This document shows positions 1 to 9,248 of a stretch of DNA of 64,000 nucleotides, piece by piece (within the stretch, counting starts at the first letter, position 1; each line of letters begins with the position of its first letter). A program made the position numbers and the translations under genes. The notes below the pieces were generated by a model that saw nothing but the letters and a program-made list of their open reading frames with translations, made no database searches and was not told where the DNA came from. This DNA is from Phocaeicola plebeius DSM 17135 (GTDB lineage: Bacteria; Bacteroidota; Bacteroidia; Bacteroidales; Bacteroidaceae). The stretch covers positions 496,001 to 560,000 of the forward strand of contig NZ_DS990130.1 of NCBI RefSeq assembly GCF_000187895.1, given 5' to 3'.

Positions 1-57
1 TGCCTCTTGAAATCATTAATCCTATTGATGTTGTATTTGTATTGTAGTATATTTTTG

Positions 58-759
58 TCAGAAACTTATGCCAAACACAAAGTAAGCTCCTTCTGTGGCC
101 GGATTCCAAATAGCCTGGGCAAATATAGGCAGCGAGTAGGAATCTGTGATTTTGATTTCCTTGCTAGCTCCGAGGCATATATTTGAAACTTCAAATCCGC
201 TTGCCCCATTGTTATAGAAGCTGGTTTCCCATGGAGTAGCACCTATTTCTGCCGACCAGTCCAGACCACCTAACTTGAAGGGGGCTGCGATGCTGAAGTA
301 GGAAGAATAAGCACGGTTACCGTTTGCTTTTACACCATCAGCTCCAGCAAAGTTTGTATACCAGTTCACGGCTAAGGGACCGAAATCGTAACCGACTTGC
401 GCTTCGAACACATGTGAAGTGTTGTGGGTACCATAGTGAAAATACTCAGGACCGCCATCAAACCAATAATCAGTGACAGATACGCTGAATCCTCCTGTAC
501 TGTATCCTAAAGTAAGGTCGAATTCCTTGGTGTCTTCTTTATCCAGTCCGACAGAACCCCAGCCTGAAAGGGAGAAACCTTTGTAGGATACGGAAGCAGA
601 GGGTTGGATGCTCACATTTCCTAAATCCTGTCCACGCCAGATGTATCCGCTTACAAGATCGGCTCCAATGTCAGCTTCTACTTTGTCTTGTGCCATTGAA
701 ATGACTGGAATGCCTGTCATTAAAAGCAGTGCGATTCCGGTGAGTTGCATTCTTTTCAT
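58..759 (-). CDS. Outer-membrane beta-barrel protein (TorF-like), unknown substrate
   Basis: A 233-residue exported protein. Residues 1-23 form a signal peptide (KRM n-region, hydrophobic core, cut near SMA-QDK). The mature part consists of short alternating amphipathic strands rich in Gly, Tyr and Trp (for example SGYIWRG near residue 37) and ends in Phe (FVFGISF), as barrels inserted by BamA do. The early YIWRGQ stretch and the length resemble the TorF family of putative porins; that placing is from memory of the family and is not certain. No catalytic motif is visible. The gene is monocistronic as far as the window shows. Its promoter at 865-872 leaves a leader of about 100 nt made largely of GTATT-type repeats. 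The 3' neighbour lies outside the window. Confidence 0.75.
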   Translation of the reverse strand: MKRMQLTGIALLLMTGIPVISMAQDKVEADIGADLVSGYIWRGQDLGNVSIQPSASVSYKGFSLSGWGSVGLDKEDTKEFDLTLGYSTGGFSVSVTDYWFDGGPEYFHYGTHNTSHVFEAQVGYDFGPLAVNWYTNFAGADGVKANGNRAYSSYFSIAAPFKLGGLDWSAEIGATPWETSFYNNGASGFEVSNICLGASKEIKITDSYSLPIFAQAIWNPATEGAYFVFGISF

Positions 760-864
760 TGCTTTCGTGTTTTTAGTTAATGTTTAAAACTCTTTACTTT
801 TAGTTGTATTGTCTTTTTGTATTGTATTTAGTTGTATTTTCTTTCTTTTTGTTTTATCGATATG

Positions 865-872
865 CAAATATA
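865..872 (-). promoter_or_regulatory. Promoter -7 box for the barrel gene
   Basis: On the minus strand this reads TATATTTG, a match to the Bacteroidetes -7 consensus TAnnTTTG, about 105 nt upstream of the ATG at 759. The 760-1123 interval holds only this promoter, its AT-rich leader and the oppositely directed promoter of the next gene. I see no gene in it. Confidence 0.6.
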
Positions 873-1093
873 CTTTCTTTTAGCTGTTCTTAAGCATAAA
901 AAGGTGTACTTTCTTCTTTTATATTTTGTGTAGTGCAAAATTACTTGTTTTTACCCTATTTTAGGTTTAAGTTTGAAATATTTTTCATTGATTTTTCGCG
1001 AATTTGTTTTCTCGGCAGAAAACTTTCAGAGAAAAAATATTCTTCTTTCGATGATGAAGAGGAGGAAGTTAGGGATACGGAACTGTTTTTTCG

Positions 1094-1101
1094 TATTTTT
1101 G
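1094..1101 (+). promoter_or_regulatory. Promoter -7 box for the ATP-grasp-like gene
   Basis: TATTTTTG matches TAnnTTTG 22 nt before the ATG at 1124. The implied transcript leader is therefore about 15 nt. Confidence 0.6.
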
Positions 1102-1123
1102 TAGGGTTTTAATTGAGAAAAGC

Positions 1124-2344
1124 ATGTTTCCAAACGTATATTTGTTTAATCCGGATTATGATATGGCGATGGCCAATTTCACTCCTTATTATAAATCTCC
1201 TGCAGAGATTGTGCGTATGATTGCGGATTTATCTGCTCTTCCATGGTGGTTTGCTGAAGAAGGAAGTTGTGTGAAGGTGGAGAATATGGCTCTTGTATCT
1301 CTTTTGAAGAAGCAGTTGAAAGAGGTGTGTGGAGGAAGCATGGAGATGGAAAGAAGGCTCGATGGGTTATTGCCGCGTGCAGCTTGGACGGCAGAATGGC
1401 CTTCAGCTCGTTATATCCCCTGGGGGTGGACACCTGCCTTGGTGCACCGGCTCAGACAGGAAGGAGTAGAAGAGCGCTTTTTGCCTTCGGAAGATGCTGT
1501 CAGGCGTTTCCGTTTTTTTTCGTCTCGTCAGCGTTGTCTGGAGGTATTGCCTGAATTAGTGAAGATAGATGGGACTTGCGGGGAGATGAAAGCTTGTGTG
1601 TCTCTGGTTGAACTGGAAGCGTATCTTCAGGAAAGAGGAGAATTGGTATTGAAAGCTCCATGGTCGGGAAGTGGGAGAGGGCTACTGAAAGTATCTTCTG
1701 CCAGTTGGAATGCGCAACTGGCTGGGTGGGCCGCACGTATTCTGAGGGTACAGGGAGTTGTAATGGCAGAGCCCATTTATGATAAAGTGGTTGATTTTGC
1801 GATGGAGTTTTATGCGGAGAAGCAGAATGGAGTCCGTTTTGCCGGTTATTCTTTGTTTGAAACAGATGCCCATGGAAATTACAAGCTTAATCTTCTGTTA
1901 TCAAATACAGAAATTGAGCATCGGTTGTCAGCGTATGTATCTCGGGAGATTCTACATGAAGTAAGAAGCTGTCTGCTTTCCGCACTTCAACGGCTGTTGA
2001 AGGATGATTATGAAGGGTATTTGGGGGTAGATATGATGATTTGCCGCCTTACAGAAGAGTTTGTGGTACATCCGTGTGTGGAAATTAATCTTCGCATGAA
2101 TATGGGAGTGGTGTCTCGCCTGTTCTTTGATCGTTATGTCTCTCCTTCTTCTTCGGGACAATATGTGGTGGAGCATTATGCAGCTGAGGGGGAAGCTCTG
2201 GAAAATCATCACAGGTGTTTATCTGCCTATCCGTTAAAGATTACTCAAGAAGGGCGTATCCTTCAAGGGTATTTGCCACTGACTCCAGTACAGGCAACTA
2301 CACATTATCAGGTGTATGTGGTGGTGAACAATATGGGGTTGTAA
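1124..2344 (+). CDS. Putative ATP-grasp-like cytosolic protein, function unknown
   Basis: A 406-residue protein without signal peptide or membrane segments. Two parts recall ATP-grasp ligases. LVLKAPWSGSGRG at about residues 173-185 resembles the glycine-rich lysine strand and loop that cover ATP. PCVEINLRMNMG at about 318-329 resembles the Glu-x-Asn metal-binding signature of the C-terminal half. A third segment (MEFYAEKQNGVRFAGYSLFETD) could be the middle beta hairpin. The N-terminus (VYLFNPDYDMAMAN) is distinctive, but I cannot attach it to a named family or substrate. The gene is single, with its own promoter, and converges on the PpiD-like gene through a shared terminator. ATP-grasp is an inference from motif spacing; a substrate assignment would be a guess. 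Confidence 0.6.
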   Translation: MFPNVYLFNPDYDMAMANFTPYYKSPAEIVRMIADLSALPWWFAEEGSCVKVENMALVSLLKKQLKEVCGGSMEMERRLDGLLPRAAWTAEWPSARYIPWGWTPALVHRLRQEGVEERFLPSEDAVRRFRFFSSRQRCLEVLPELVKIDGTCGEMKACVSLVELEAYLQERGELVLKAPWSGSGRGLLKVSSASWNAQLAGWAARILRVQGVVMAEPIYDKVVDFAMEFYAEKQNGVRFAGYSLFETDAHGNYKLNLLLSNTEIEHRLSAYVSREILHEVRSCLLSALQRLLKDDYEGYLGVDMMICRLTEEFVVHPCVEINLRMNMGVVSRLFFDRYVSPSSSGQYVVEHYAAEGEALENHHRCLSAYPLKITQEGRILQGYLPLTPVQATTHYQVYVVVNNMGL

Positions 2345-2366
2345 AGAGGTTTTTGTTCTTTAAAAT

Positions 2367-2416
2367 AAAAAGACAGACCGTTTTGATGCTTTCACATTCA
2401 AAACGGTCTGTCTTTT
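2367..2416. terminator. Bidirectional intrinsic terminator
   Basis: A perfect inverted repeat: AAAGACAGACCGTTTTGA, loop, TCAAAACGGTCTGTCTTT, with A-run and T-run flanks. It lies between convergent genes ending at 2344 (+) and 2446 (-) and can serve both. Confidence 0.9.
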
Positions 2417-2445
2417 TATAGGGTTCTTATTTATTTAGCTAAGCT

Positions 2446-4584
2446 TTAGAAGAAGAGGTAGCGCTGGTCTACAACTTTTGCTTTCTGATACAAGTCATTG
2501 ATTAACTGGTTACCTGCAATACGTACAGCCATGTTAGTCAATGTAGCTTCTTCTTGTTTTGCATCAAACTTCTCGCTTCCTTTTTCTTTTGCGTATACCT
2601 GAATCATGTATACTCCACCATTACCTTTGATAGGTGCGCTTACCTTGTTGGCAGCTGTCTTAGCAGCTACAGCACCGATAACCGGTTCGCTGCTGCGTGT
2701 AACTGAAATGTAAGCAGGAGCACTGAATGTAACGTGTTTTACAGAATCACTTACAGCATCCTTCATTCCCTTCACCTGAGCAATGGAGTTATACTTCTTC
2801 ATTTCTTCCATAATCTTTTCAGCTTTCTTATCGCGGCGGATTTCAGCTCTCAGCATTTCAGCTACTGAGTTGATGTCACGATAACCGGCTTCATGAATCT
2901 TGTCAAGAGCAACTACCATCAGATGATCGTTTTCACCACATTCATACAGCGGAGAAACTTCACCTGGTTTTGCAGCAAAAATCCATTTCAGTGCTTCACG
3001 AGTAGAACGTACGCCACCTACATAGTGTTCTGCGCTTGAAAGGTCTGTGCGAGGCATCAGTGTATAACCGCTTTCTTCTGCGTTCTTCACCATTGAGTCG
3101 ATAGTAGTGTTCTGTGCTACAAACTGGCTGAATTTGTTGTATGCTGCATTGTAAGTTTCTTTACTGAATTCTACTTCACGTTTAACGACAGCTACTTTGT
3201 ATTTAGTCTGCATGCTCTTCTTGTTCATTACCTGCAGAATCAGATTAGCTTGTCCCATGTTGAGGTTAGCCAGTTCGTTTACAGGCTGGTTCAACAATGT
3301 GTTGATGAACTTGCTGTTGTCTGCATCCAGTTCAGAACCTTCCCAGCTCTGTGCATTTACCCAAGTTGCTTCACCTGTCTGTCCGTAAATCTTAGCTACG
3401 GCTGCGAAGTCAGCACCACCTTTCAATGCATTGTAAATACTGTCGGCCAGTGTTTTTGTCTTTTCTTCAGTGTCAGCATATACCTGAATCTGACGGAACT
3501 GGATTGAGTCAGGAGAAGAAACTTTTGCAAGCAACTTGAATGCATTGAATGAATCGTCTGTCTGATTGTAGTAAGGACCGTATACTTCGTTTACATTCGT
3601 AGAGTCAAGGCGTGAAGCCACGTCTGCAGGGAATACGGATTTGCTTACCGGAACGTCAGAGTAGTTTACAGAAGAACCTGTAGAACGAACAAAAGTTCCA
3701 AAATCGGCTGTTGTGCTAGCCAATTGGTTGCTGTATTCAGTTACTTCTTTTTCTACAGCCTTACGGTCTGCATCAGACGGAACCACTTTTACATCGATGT
3801 AACGGATGTCGCGTGTTTCTACCAGCTGCTTGAACTGTTCTTTCTTTTCGTTGTAGCGGTCTTTGATTTCACTGTCAGAAACCTGAATTGTAGAATCATT
3901 GATAGAGCTGTAAGGTACACCAGCTAACAACAGGTCACTCTGTTCTGTACGTGAGTTGAATGCATCTTCAGCAGCTACAGGGTTAGAGATCAAAGATTTT
4001 GCTACCAGGTTCTGATATTTTTCAGCCAAAGTGCTTTGTGCCAAAGTCTTTTCTACAAACTGCCAGAAAGCACCCATCTTCTGATAGTATTCTACATACT
4101 GTGCAGGCATTTGGCTTGCATTCAAGTTTGCATAATCTACCAGAAACTTTTTCAACATATCTTTATCGAACATACCAGTCTGCGGATTGCGGAAAGGAGT
4201 CTGCATCAGCAACGGGTGTGTGCCTTGGTCAATGATGCTCTGTATTTCAGCGTCTGTCACTTTCAAGCCTAATTTTTCTGCCTGTTCAGCAATCAGCTTG
4301 TTGTTGACATAACTTTGCCATACCTGATCTTTCACGTTGTTCAACTGGTCTTCTGTCAGCGAATTCAATCCATTGGTCAGTTTGATGACTTCACTGAGTT
4401 CGTCCACCATTTTCTGATAATCTTGTGCACTGAGAACTTCCCCGTTCACTTCTCCTACGTCTTGTTTACCTTGGTGCGGCTGGAGTACTTTCCATGCGTC
4501 ACCGGCAATAAATGCAAAAAGGGCAAGACCGATTACGATGACCAACAAAGGTCCTTTGCTTCGAATTTTTTGTAAAGTTGCCAT
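2446..4584 (-). CDS. PpiD/SurA-like periplasmic peptidyl-prolyl isomerase
   Basis: A 712-residue membrane-anchored foldase. Residues 12-30 form a single N-terminal transmembrane anchor (PLLVIVIGLALFAFIAG) after a positive MATLQKIRSKG start, the PpiD arrangement. A SurA_N-like helical region with VNGEVLSAQDYQ at about 45-56 follows. Then come two parvulin-like stretches: around residues 340-440 (IQFRQIQVYADTEEKTKTLADSIYNALKGGADFAAVAKIYG) and around 510-600 (GGVRSTREALKWIFAAKPGEVSPLYECGENDHLMVVAL). It should help outer-membrane and secreted proteins fold at the periplasmic face of the inner membrane. It is the last gene of the minus-strand envelope operon, 102 nt after the CNNM gene, and a 40-nt A/T-rich stretch precedes its ATG. 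Its length fits Bacteroidetes PpiD homologues. Confidence 0.85.
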   Translation of the reverse strand: MATLQKIRSKGPLLVIVIGLALFAFIAGDAWKVLQPHQGKQDVGEVNGEVLSAQDYQKMVDELSEVIKLTNGLNSLTEDQLNNVKDQVWQSYVNNKLIAEQAEKLGLKVTDAEIQSIIDQGTHPLLMQTPFRNPQTGMFDKDMLKKFLVDYANLNASQMPAQYVEYYQKMGAFWQFVEKTLAQSTLAEKYQNLVAKSLISNPVAAEDAFNSRTEQSDLLLAGVPYSSINDSTIQVSDSEIKDRYNEKKEQFKQLVETRDIRYIDVKVVPSDADRKAVEKEVTEYSNQLASTTADFGTFVRSTGSSVNYSDVPVSKSVFPADVASRLDSTNVNEVYGPYYNQTDDSFNAFKLLAKVSSPDSIQFRQIQVYADTEEKTKTLADSIYNALKGGADFAAVAKIYGQTGEATWVNAQSWEGSELDADNSKFINTLLNQPVNELANLNMGQANLILQVMNKKSMQTKYKVAVVKREVEFSKETYNAAYNKFSQFVAQNTTIDSMVKNAEESGYTLMPRTDLSSAEHYVGGVRSTREALKWIFAAKPGEVSPLYECGENDHLMVVALDKIHEAGYRDINSVAEMLRAEIRRDKKAEKIMEEMKKYNSIAQVKGMKDAVSDSVKHVTFSAPAYISVTRSSEPVIGAVAAKTAANKVSAPIKGNGGVYMIQVYAKEKGSEKFDAKQEEATLTNMAVRIAGNQLINDLYQKAKVVDQRYLFF

Positions 4585-4686
4585 TTAAAGTTATTATTTT
4601 TTTGTTTATTGTTTTTATAGTTCTGTTATTAGCGCACGAAGATACAAAAAATACTGTTTAGTCACTATTTTCTCTCAAAAAAATGC

Positions 4687-5940
4687 TTATTTCGTGGTAA
4701 ACAGTTTGACCAATTCTATTTTATTGGCGCTTACTTTGATAATTTTAAAGGTAAAATTCTCAGTCTGAATGACGTCGTTTACTTTGGGTATGCTTTGACA
4801 TTCATTCAGAATAAGTCCGCCGATGGTCTGGTAATTTTCGCTCTCAGGCAGATTCAGGCCAAAGGTTTCATTGGCTTTTTCTATATCTATTCTTCCAGAG
4901 AAGATGTATTCGTTATCTGATATTTGCTTGGCGACGATGGATGTGGTATCATGTTCATCTTCAATGTCGCCTAGGATTTCTTCAATCAAATCCTCCAATG
5001 CCACGATACCTGAAACACCTCCAAACTCATCTACTACTACAGCCAGTGAACGTTTTTGTTGTTTGAAGATTCGCATCAACTTGTGGGCAGCCATTGTTTC
5101 AGGCACAAAAGGGATGCTACGAATGCCATTTTGCCATTCGTCGTTGCTTCGGAACATTTCGGATGAATGAATGTATCCCACAATGTTGTCGATATTTTCT
5201 TTGTAAACGATTATCTTGCTGATGCCATTTTCAATAAATACCTTTTTGAGTTCAGTGAGCGGAGTATCAAAATCCACAGCTATGATTTCCGTTCGAGGAA
5301 TCATGCAGTCACGTATTTTGACATTGGAAAAATCAAGTGCGTTGCGGAATATCTTGATTTCATTGTCAATCTCTTCTCCTTCTTTTTCTTCAATACTGCT
5401 TTGTATGAAGTAATCTAGGTCGACTTTGGTAAATGCCTTTTCCCGGTCTTCTTTATTTGTCTTTACTCCTACAAGATGAAGAATACCGCTTGAAAGCATC
5501 GATGAGAAACGGCTGATGGGGTAGAGTATGATGTAGCATACAAATGTCGGTACGCTGAAAAACTTCAGAGTAGCGTTGGGATTAATCTTGAAGAGTGTTT
5601 TGGGAAGAAATTCTCCGGTGACAAGAATAATCAATGTGGAAATTACGGTTTCTATGGGAACAAGCAATGCCTGATTTGAAATCACATCTGCAAGTATATA
5701 ATGTTCAATAAGTTGAGCCATCAAAATACCATAGATGACCAATGCGATGTTGTTTCCTACCAGCATGGTGGAAATGAAATTATTTGAGTGCCGGTAGAAT
5801 ACGGAAAGGATATAAGACGATACATTGTTCGTCTTTTCCATTTCAAAACGCAATTTGTTGGAAGAAACGAAGGCGATTTCCATACCTGAGAAATAGGCAG
5901 AAAACACCATAGATATAAGTAGTTGGATGATAAGCTCCAT
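4687..5940 (-). CDS. CNNM/CBS-pair/CorC_HlyC membrane protein (hemolysin family)
   Basis: A 417-residue integral membrane protein. From the chosen start (MELIIQLLISM) there are about four membrane segments within the first 190 residues, the DUF21/CNNM module with its early FSGMEIAFVSSNKLR motif. A CBS-domain pair follows (IRDCMIPRTEI and SLAVVVDEFGGVSGIVALEDLIEEILGDIEDE), then a C-terminal CorC_HlyC domain (IGGLILNECQSIPKVNDVI). The family is linked to magnesium/cobalt efflux or membrane-damage tolerance; 'hemolysin' is a historical name. An upstream in-frame ATG at 5997 would lie inside lptC. The start at 5940 follows the lptC stop by 10 nt and is preferred. The substrate ion cannot be told from the sequence. 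Confidence 0.85.
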   Translation of the reverse strand: MELIIQLLISMVFSAYFSGMEIAFVSSNKLRFEMEKTNNVSSYILSVFYRHSNNFISTMLVGNNIALVIYGILMAQLIEHYILADVISNQALLVPIETVISTLIILVTGEFLPKTLFKINPNATLKFFSVPTFVCYIILYPISRFSSMLSSGILHLVGVKTNKEDREKAFTKVDLDYFIQSSIEEKEGEEIDNEIKIFRNALDFSNVKIRDCMIPRTEIIAVDFDTPLTELKKVFIENGISKIIVYKENIDNIVGYIHSSEMFRSNDEWQNGIRSIPFVPETMAAHKLMRIFKQQKRSLAVVVDEFGGVSGIVALEDLIEEILGDIEDEHDTTSIVAKQISDNEYIFSGRIDIEKANETFGLNLPESENYQTIGGLILNECQSIPKVNDVIQTENFTFKIIKVSANKIELVKLFTTK

Positions 5941-5950
5941 ACTAATAGTT

Positions 5951-6571
5951 TTATTTGGAAGTTTGTGTGCTGTCTGCTTGGACAGCATTGTCTTCAACGG
6001 TAAAGATTCCCGTATTGTTATAGATTTGGTATTCGGTCATTTGCTGATTGGATTCGAAACCGTATCCAGTCAGTACCTTGTCAACTTGTTCGATACGGAT
6101 AAATTTATCGGAATAGATTTTTTCTTTTCCTTGATCCCAAAACATCAATTCCGTGTCGAATTTGTCGCCTCTTTGGCTTTGAATATGGACGTTTCCACGT
6201 AGCTCCCATAGTTTCTTGGGCTCATAGTAATAAGCTGTATCAGCTTTGATACTTGCATCTACATGGAAAAGGCTATCAAATTTCTCTAGATAGATTCCTT
6301 TTTCAAACGCCCAGAATGGAGGATTCCGATGGCTGTAGATAAGCCATTCTGCTGTAATAATCTTGTATCTGATCATTCCTGAGTCAGACACGAGGGTGGT
6401 TACTCCTGTAGTACGCATATCGGGAAGAGAATCTCCTTCTTTTACGGCTGCAGCAGTAGGTTTCTCTTTGTTTCCGCATGCAGGAACAAAAAGAAACATA
6501 ACAGTTGCCCATGTGGCAACTGTTATGTTGATAAATAGCCTATATATGTGCTTTTTAAGTTTGGCTGACAT
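5951..6571 (-). CDS. lptC: LptC, LPS-export periplasmic component (lipoprotein form)
   Basis: A 206-residue protein from the ATG at 6571, which follows the upstream TPR-gene stop by 4 nt. An alternative ATG at 6610 would overlap that gene by 35 nt. The N-terminus is a lipoprotein signal with a VPAC lipobox, unlike the membrane-anchored LptC of E. coli. The mature part has the OstA/LptC jellyroll pattern: VSDSGMIRYKIITAEWLIY, then paired strands AYYYEPKKLWELRGNVHIQSQ and TELMFWDQGKEKIYSDKFIRI, the typical 'free-energy bridge' lipid A carrier fold. It would pass LPS from LptBFG to LptA. Its place beside coaX, a foldase and two envelope proteins supports an outer-membrane biogenesis role. Confidence 0.85.
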   Translation of the reverse strand: MSAKLKKHIYRLFINITVATWATVMFLFVPACGNKEKPTAAAVKEGDSLPDMRTTGVTTLVSDSGMIRYKIITAEWLIYSHRNPPFWAFEKGIYLEKFDSLFHVDASIKADTAYYYEPKKLWELRGNVHIQSQRGDKFDTELMFWDQGKEKIYSDKFIRIEQVDKVLTGYGFESNQQMTEYQIYNNTGIFTVEDNAVQADSTQTSK

Positions 6572-6575
6572 ATAT

Positions 6576-7937
6576 TTATCTGATGGTTGTAGTTTCTCCG
6601 ATCCATCCACCGATTGTCACAGAGTTACCTTTTTTCAAGCCAAGGAAGAAGAGGTCTTCATCTTTCGGGGTATGTCCGGCATATGTGTTGATCAGCTTCT
6701 GGGCTTCTTCTGCTACGCTGGGATCTACACTCTTTGCACGCTGCAATTTATCAATAGCAGCAAAGTAAGTACATTTGTTCAAAGCTGCTTCGTCGCTCCA
6801 GTTCGGGCTTGATGCATACATTTGTGCAATCAGGATATAAGCCTTTCCGTAGCTTCCGTTGAAAGAAATAGCTTTGTTTGCATATTGTTTAGCTTTGCTC
6901 AACTGTTTTTTGCTGAACAATACAACTGCTGCGCTGTATGCATAGTCAGCTTTCTTTTCTGCTTCCTGTTCCAGTTCGATAGCCTGGTCAAAGTACTGTA
7001 CACTCTTGTCCAAGTCACCTTTTTTGTAGTACATGTAAGCACATCCAGCAGCAGTTGCAGCTGTAGGTTCCATTGCATGTGCAGCTTCAGAAGCAACGAA
7101 ATAAGCTTCTTCTTCTGTACATTTCAGCATCTGCATTACATTAATCACCTGTTTCAGGTATTCCAAGTTTGTCTTATTCTGACTTACTTTCGGGCCATAG
7201 ATAGCCTGCAAGTTTTCGCAGCTGGCAGCACCACTATTGATGAAATAAGCATCAACGTTGTCTTTTGCTGTTTTCAGCAGTTTTTTATCTCTTTCTTTAG
7301 TAGCTGCTTTCAGAGCTTCATCTGCATAACCTGATGCTGTCAGGTAGTCTTGGATAAACTGTTCTTTATGAGTGTCATCGCTCTTTAATTTGCGGGCAGA
7401 AATGTCCATCAAATCTTGGAACATGAAATAATCAGATGTAGCTTTTTCCAAGTCGACAGCTTCTTTAATCATTTGGTAAGCCTTGTTTACGTCTACATTA
7501 GCTCCGGAGAAGATGATGTAGTCATGAGCTTTCATTCCAAGAATAGATCCTTTTGTTGTTGGAGTTTTTACCAACTGATTCAATCCGTCAAGATACTTGA
7601 TGCGTTGATCGTGTACGGCCATCAGTTCGTCAAGATACTTTTTTTGTTGTGCGGCATCTTTAGAGCTGGCAATCAAGGCACGTAAAATTTTAGCTCCGTT
7701 TGTATAAGTACTTACTTGAGCTAAAGGAGCTTCTGTGAATACAGCCATCCAAGGCTTGTATGCATCTGTGAAGTTGTCAGTTTTTACGTATTCACTGTAA
7801 ATACTGATGTTTTGCAAGCAACGGATACTGTCTTCTCCATGTCCGAAACGAGATCCGTCTTCTACACCTTTCTGAGCGAAAGCTGCTGTGGTGCCTAAAG
7901 ATAAAGCACACAGCATTGTAAACATTTTCATTTTCAT
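6576..7937 (-). CDS. Secreted tetratricopeptide-repeat protein
   Basis: A 453-residue exported protein with a signal peptide (MKMKMFTMLCALSLGTTAAFA-QKG). The body is alpha-helical. A clear TPR block lies at about residues 290-380: AATAAGCAYMYYKKGDLDKSVQYFDQAI, then KADYAYSAAVVLFSKKQLSKAKQYANKAI, then SYGKAYILIAQMYA, each with the TPR Gly/Ala/Tyr spacing. The N-terminal half is also helical but has no repeat I can name. There is no enzyme motif. It is probably a periplasmic scaffold for an outer-membrane process. It lies 39 nt after the barrel gene and 4 nt before lptC, so it is co-transcribed with both. Confidence 0.8.
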   Translation of the reverse strand: MKMKMFTMLCALSLGTTAAFAQKGVEDGSRFGHGEDSIRCLQNISIYSEYVKTDNFTDAYKPWMAVFTEAPLAQVSTYTNGAKILRALIASSKDAAQQKKYLDELMAVHDQRIKYLDGLNQLVKTPTTKGSILGMKAHDYIIFSGANVDVNKAYQMIKEAVDLEKATSDYFMFQDLMDISARKLKSDDTHKEQFIQDYLTASGYADEALKAATKERDKKLLKTAKDNVDAYFINSGAASCENLQAIYGPKVSQNKTNLEYLKQVINVMQMLKCTEEEAYFVASEAAHAMEPTAATAAGCAYMYYKKGDLDKSVQYFDQAIELEQEAEKKADYAYSAAVVLFSKKQLSKAKQYANKAISFNGSYGKAYILIAQMYASSPNWSDEAALNKCTYFAAIDKLQRAKSVDPSVAEEAQKLINTYAGHTPKDEDLFFLGLKKGNSVTIGGWIGETTTIR

Positions 7938-7976
7938 CGTATGTAAGATTAGTTGTTCATTGTGTTTATTTTCATA

Positions 7977-9248
7977 TTAATTTACTCTCCATTTCATGAA
8001 CCAGTGTTCGTTGAATGTCAATCCTATTTTTAGGACGAACCGATTTTCCGATAACATGTCGCTTACAGAAGGAGTGGCATGGATGTACTGACCGGTAATG
8101 CTTAGTACACTGTTTCGTTGGTATAGTTTAAGTGGTAAACCTAGTCCCACGCTGACGCCATATTCCTTAGGACCATCTATCATATTTTGTGAAACTGGAA
8201 TCTGAAGATTAGAGTTTGCATAATAGAACCCTGCTCTATAGCGTATACGGGTAAAATAGTTTCGTCCGAACTCTTTAGGTAAAAACTCTGCTCCAATAGC
8301 TACTTTGGATCGATCCTGATATAAGTCCGTGCGGTTATTATATTTTACTCCACTCCATTTTTGCAGTGTATAATCAGCTTCTACTGTCAAATTTTTTTTA
8401 TATTTCCAAGCTAAACCTCCTCCATATATATGAGGAATTCCATAGGAGTCATTAATTTGTTCTTGATTTACTACAGAGTAGTTCGAACCATTAGTAATCT
8501 GTGTACCTTGCGTATCGTGTCCATTTAAAGTATGTCCCAAACTATAAGTAAGCCCTAATGTCAGTTCATTTTGTTTATTTATAGGCTGAGTGTATTGAAG
8601 GCCAAAACTAGCATTGTAACTGCTGATAGACAAAGTATTGTAGGTTATGGTTTGGTCACCTCCATTACTGAGGGTCGCTGTCGTCTGGTAATTCAGTTTC
8701 CCATACAAATAACCAATATTGGCTCCGATAGATAGGTTGTCCAGAATCTTGAATCCCAGTCCTCCAAAAATTTGTTGTAGACCTCCATCTCCATAGAAAT
8801 TATTGGATATAGTTACGTCACTGCTATTTTCTATTTCCTTTGAACGGGTAAAATTATATCCCACAGTGGAAAAAGGAGTATATCCAATAGTCATACCCAG
8901 TCTTGGATGTAAGCGAAATTGCATTCCGATATAATCAAAACTGGAGTTCTTGGCGTTGGCTTTATATTTCCCTTCTTGGAAGTTGGAACTTTTTAAAGAC
9001 ATACCTGCATCAAAGATAAAGGAAAGAGAATCCACGGCCGTATAAGAAGCTGGATTCATGGCATTAATGTGCTCAGACGTTCGGAGTGCATATCCAACTC
9101 CTCCCATTGCTGCATTGTTTGTAAAGCTCTGGTCAAACATGTCTCCAAGTCCATAACGTGTATAAGGTGAATTAGTGCTTATTTGTGCACATACCATAGT
9201 AGAGCTAGCTAAAAGCCATGAACCAACAAGTATTTTCTTACTTAACAT
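7977..9248 (-). CDS. Outer-membrane beta-barrel protein (FadL/OmpP1-like)
   Basis: A 423-residue exported protein. The signal peptide ends near MVCA-QIS. The mature N-terminus [31 protein letters not shown], broken here for reading only at its GLG and GG turns, followed by [15 protein letters not shown], recalls the N-terminal hatch of FadL/OmpP1 transporters ('A-x-x-x-NPA' motif). About fourteen amphipathic strands follow (for example [18 protein letters not shown] and [15 protein letters not shown]). The last residues are FMKWRVN, not the usual terminal aromatic. Substrate unknown; a hydrophobic ligand is only an inference from the FadL likeness. Its start overlaps the end of coaX by 11 nt, so translation is probably coupled. 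Confidence 0.75.
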   Translation of the reverse strand: MLSKKILVGSWLLASSTMVCAQISTNSPYTRYGLGDMFDQSFTNNAAMGGVGYALRTSEHINAMNPASYTAVDSLSFIFDAGMSLKSSNFQEGKYKANAKNSSFDYIGMQFRLHPRLGMTIGYTPFSTVGYNFTRSKEIENSSDVTISNNFYGDGGLQQIFGGLGFKILDNLSIGANIGYLYGKLNYQTTATLSNGGDQTITYNTLSISSYNASFGLQYTQPINKQNELTLGLTYSLGHTLNGHDTQGTQITNGSNYSVVNQEQINDSYGIPHIYGGGLAWKYKKNLTVEADYTLQKWSGVKYNNRTDLYQDRSKVAIGAEFLPKEFGRNYFTRIRYRAGFYYANSNLQIPVSQNMIDGPKEYGVSVGLGLPLKLYQRNSVLSITGQYIHATPSVSDMLSENRFVLKIGLTFNEHWFMKWRVN

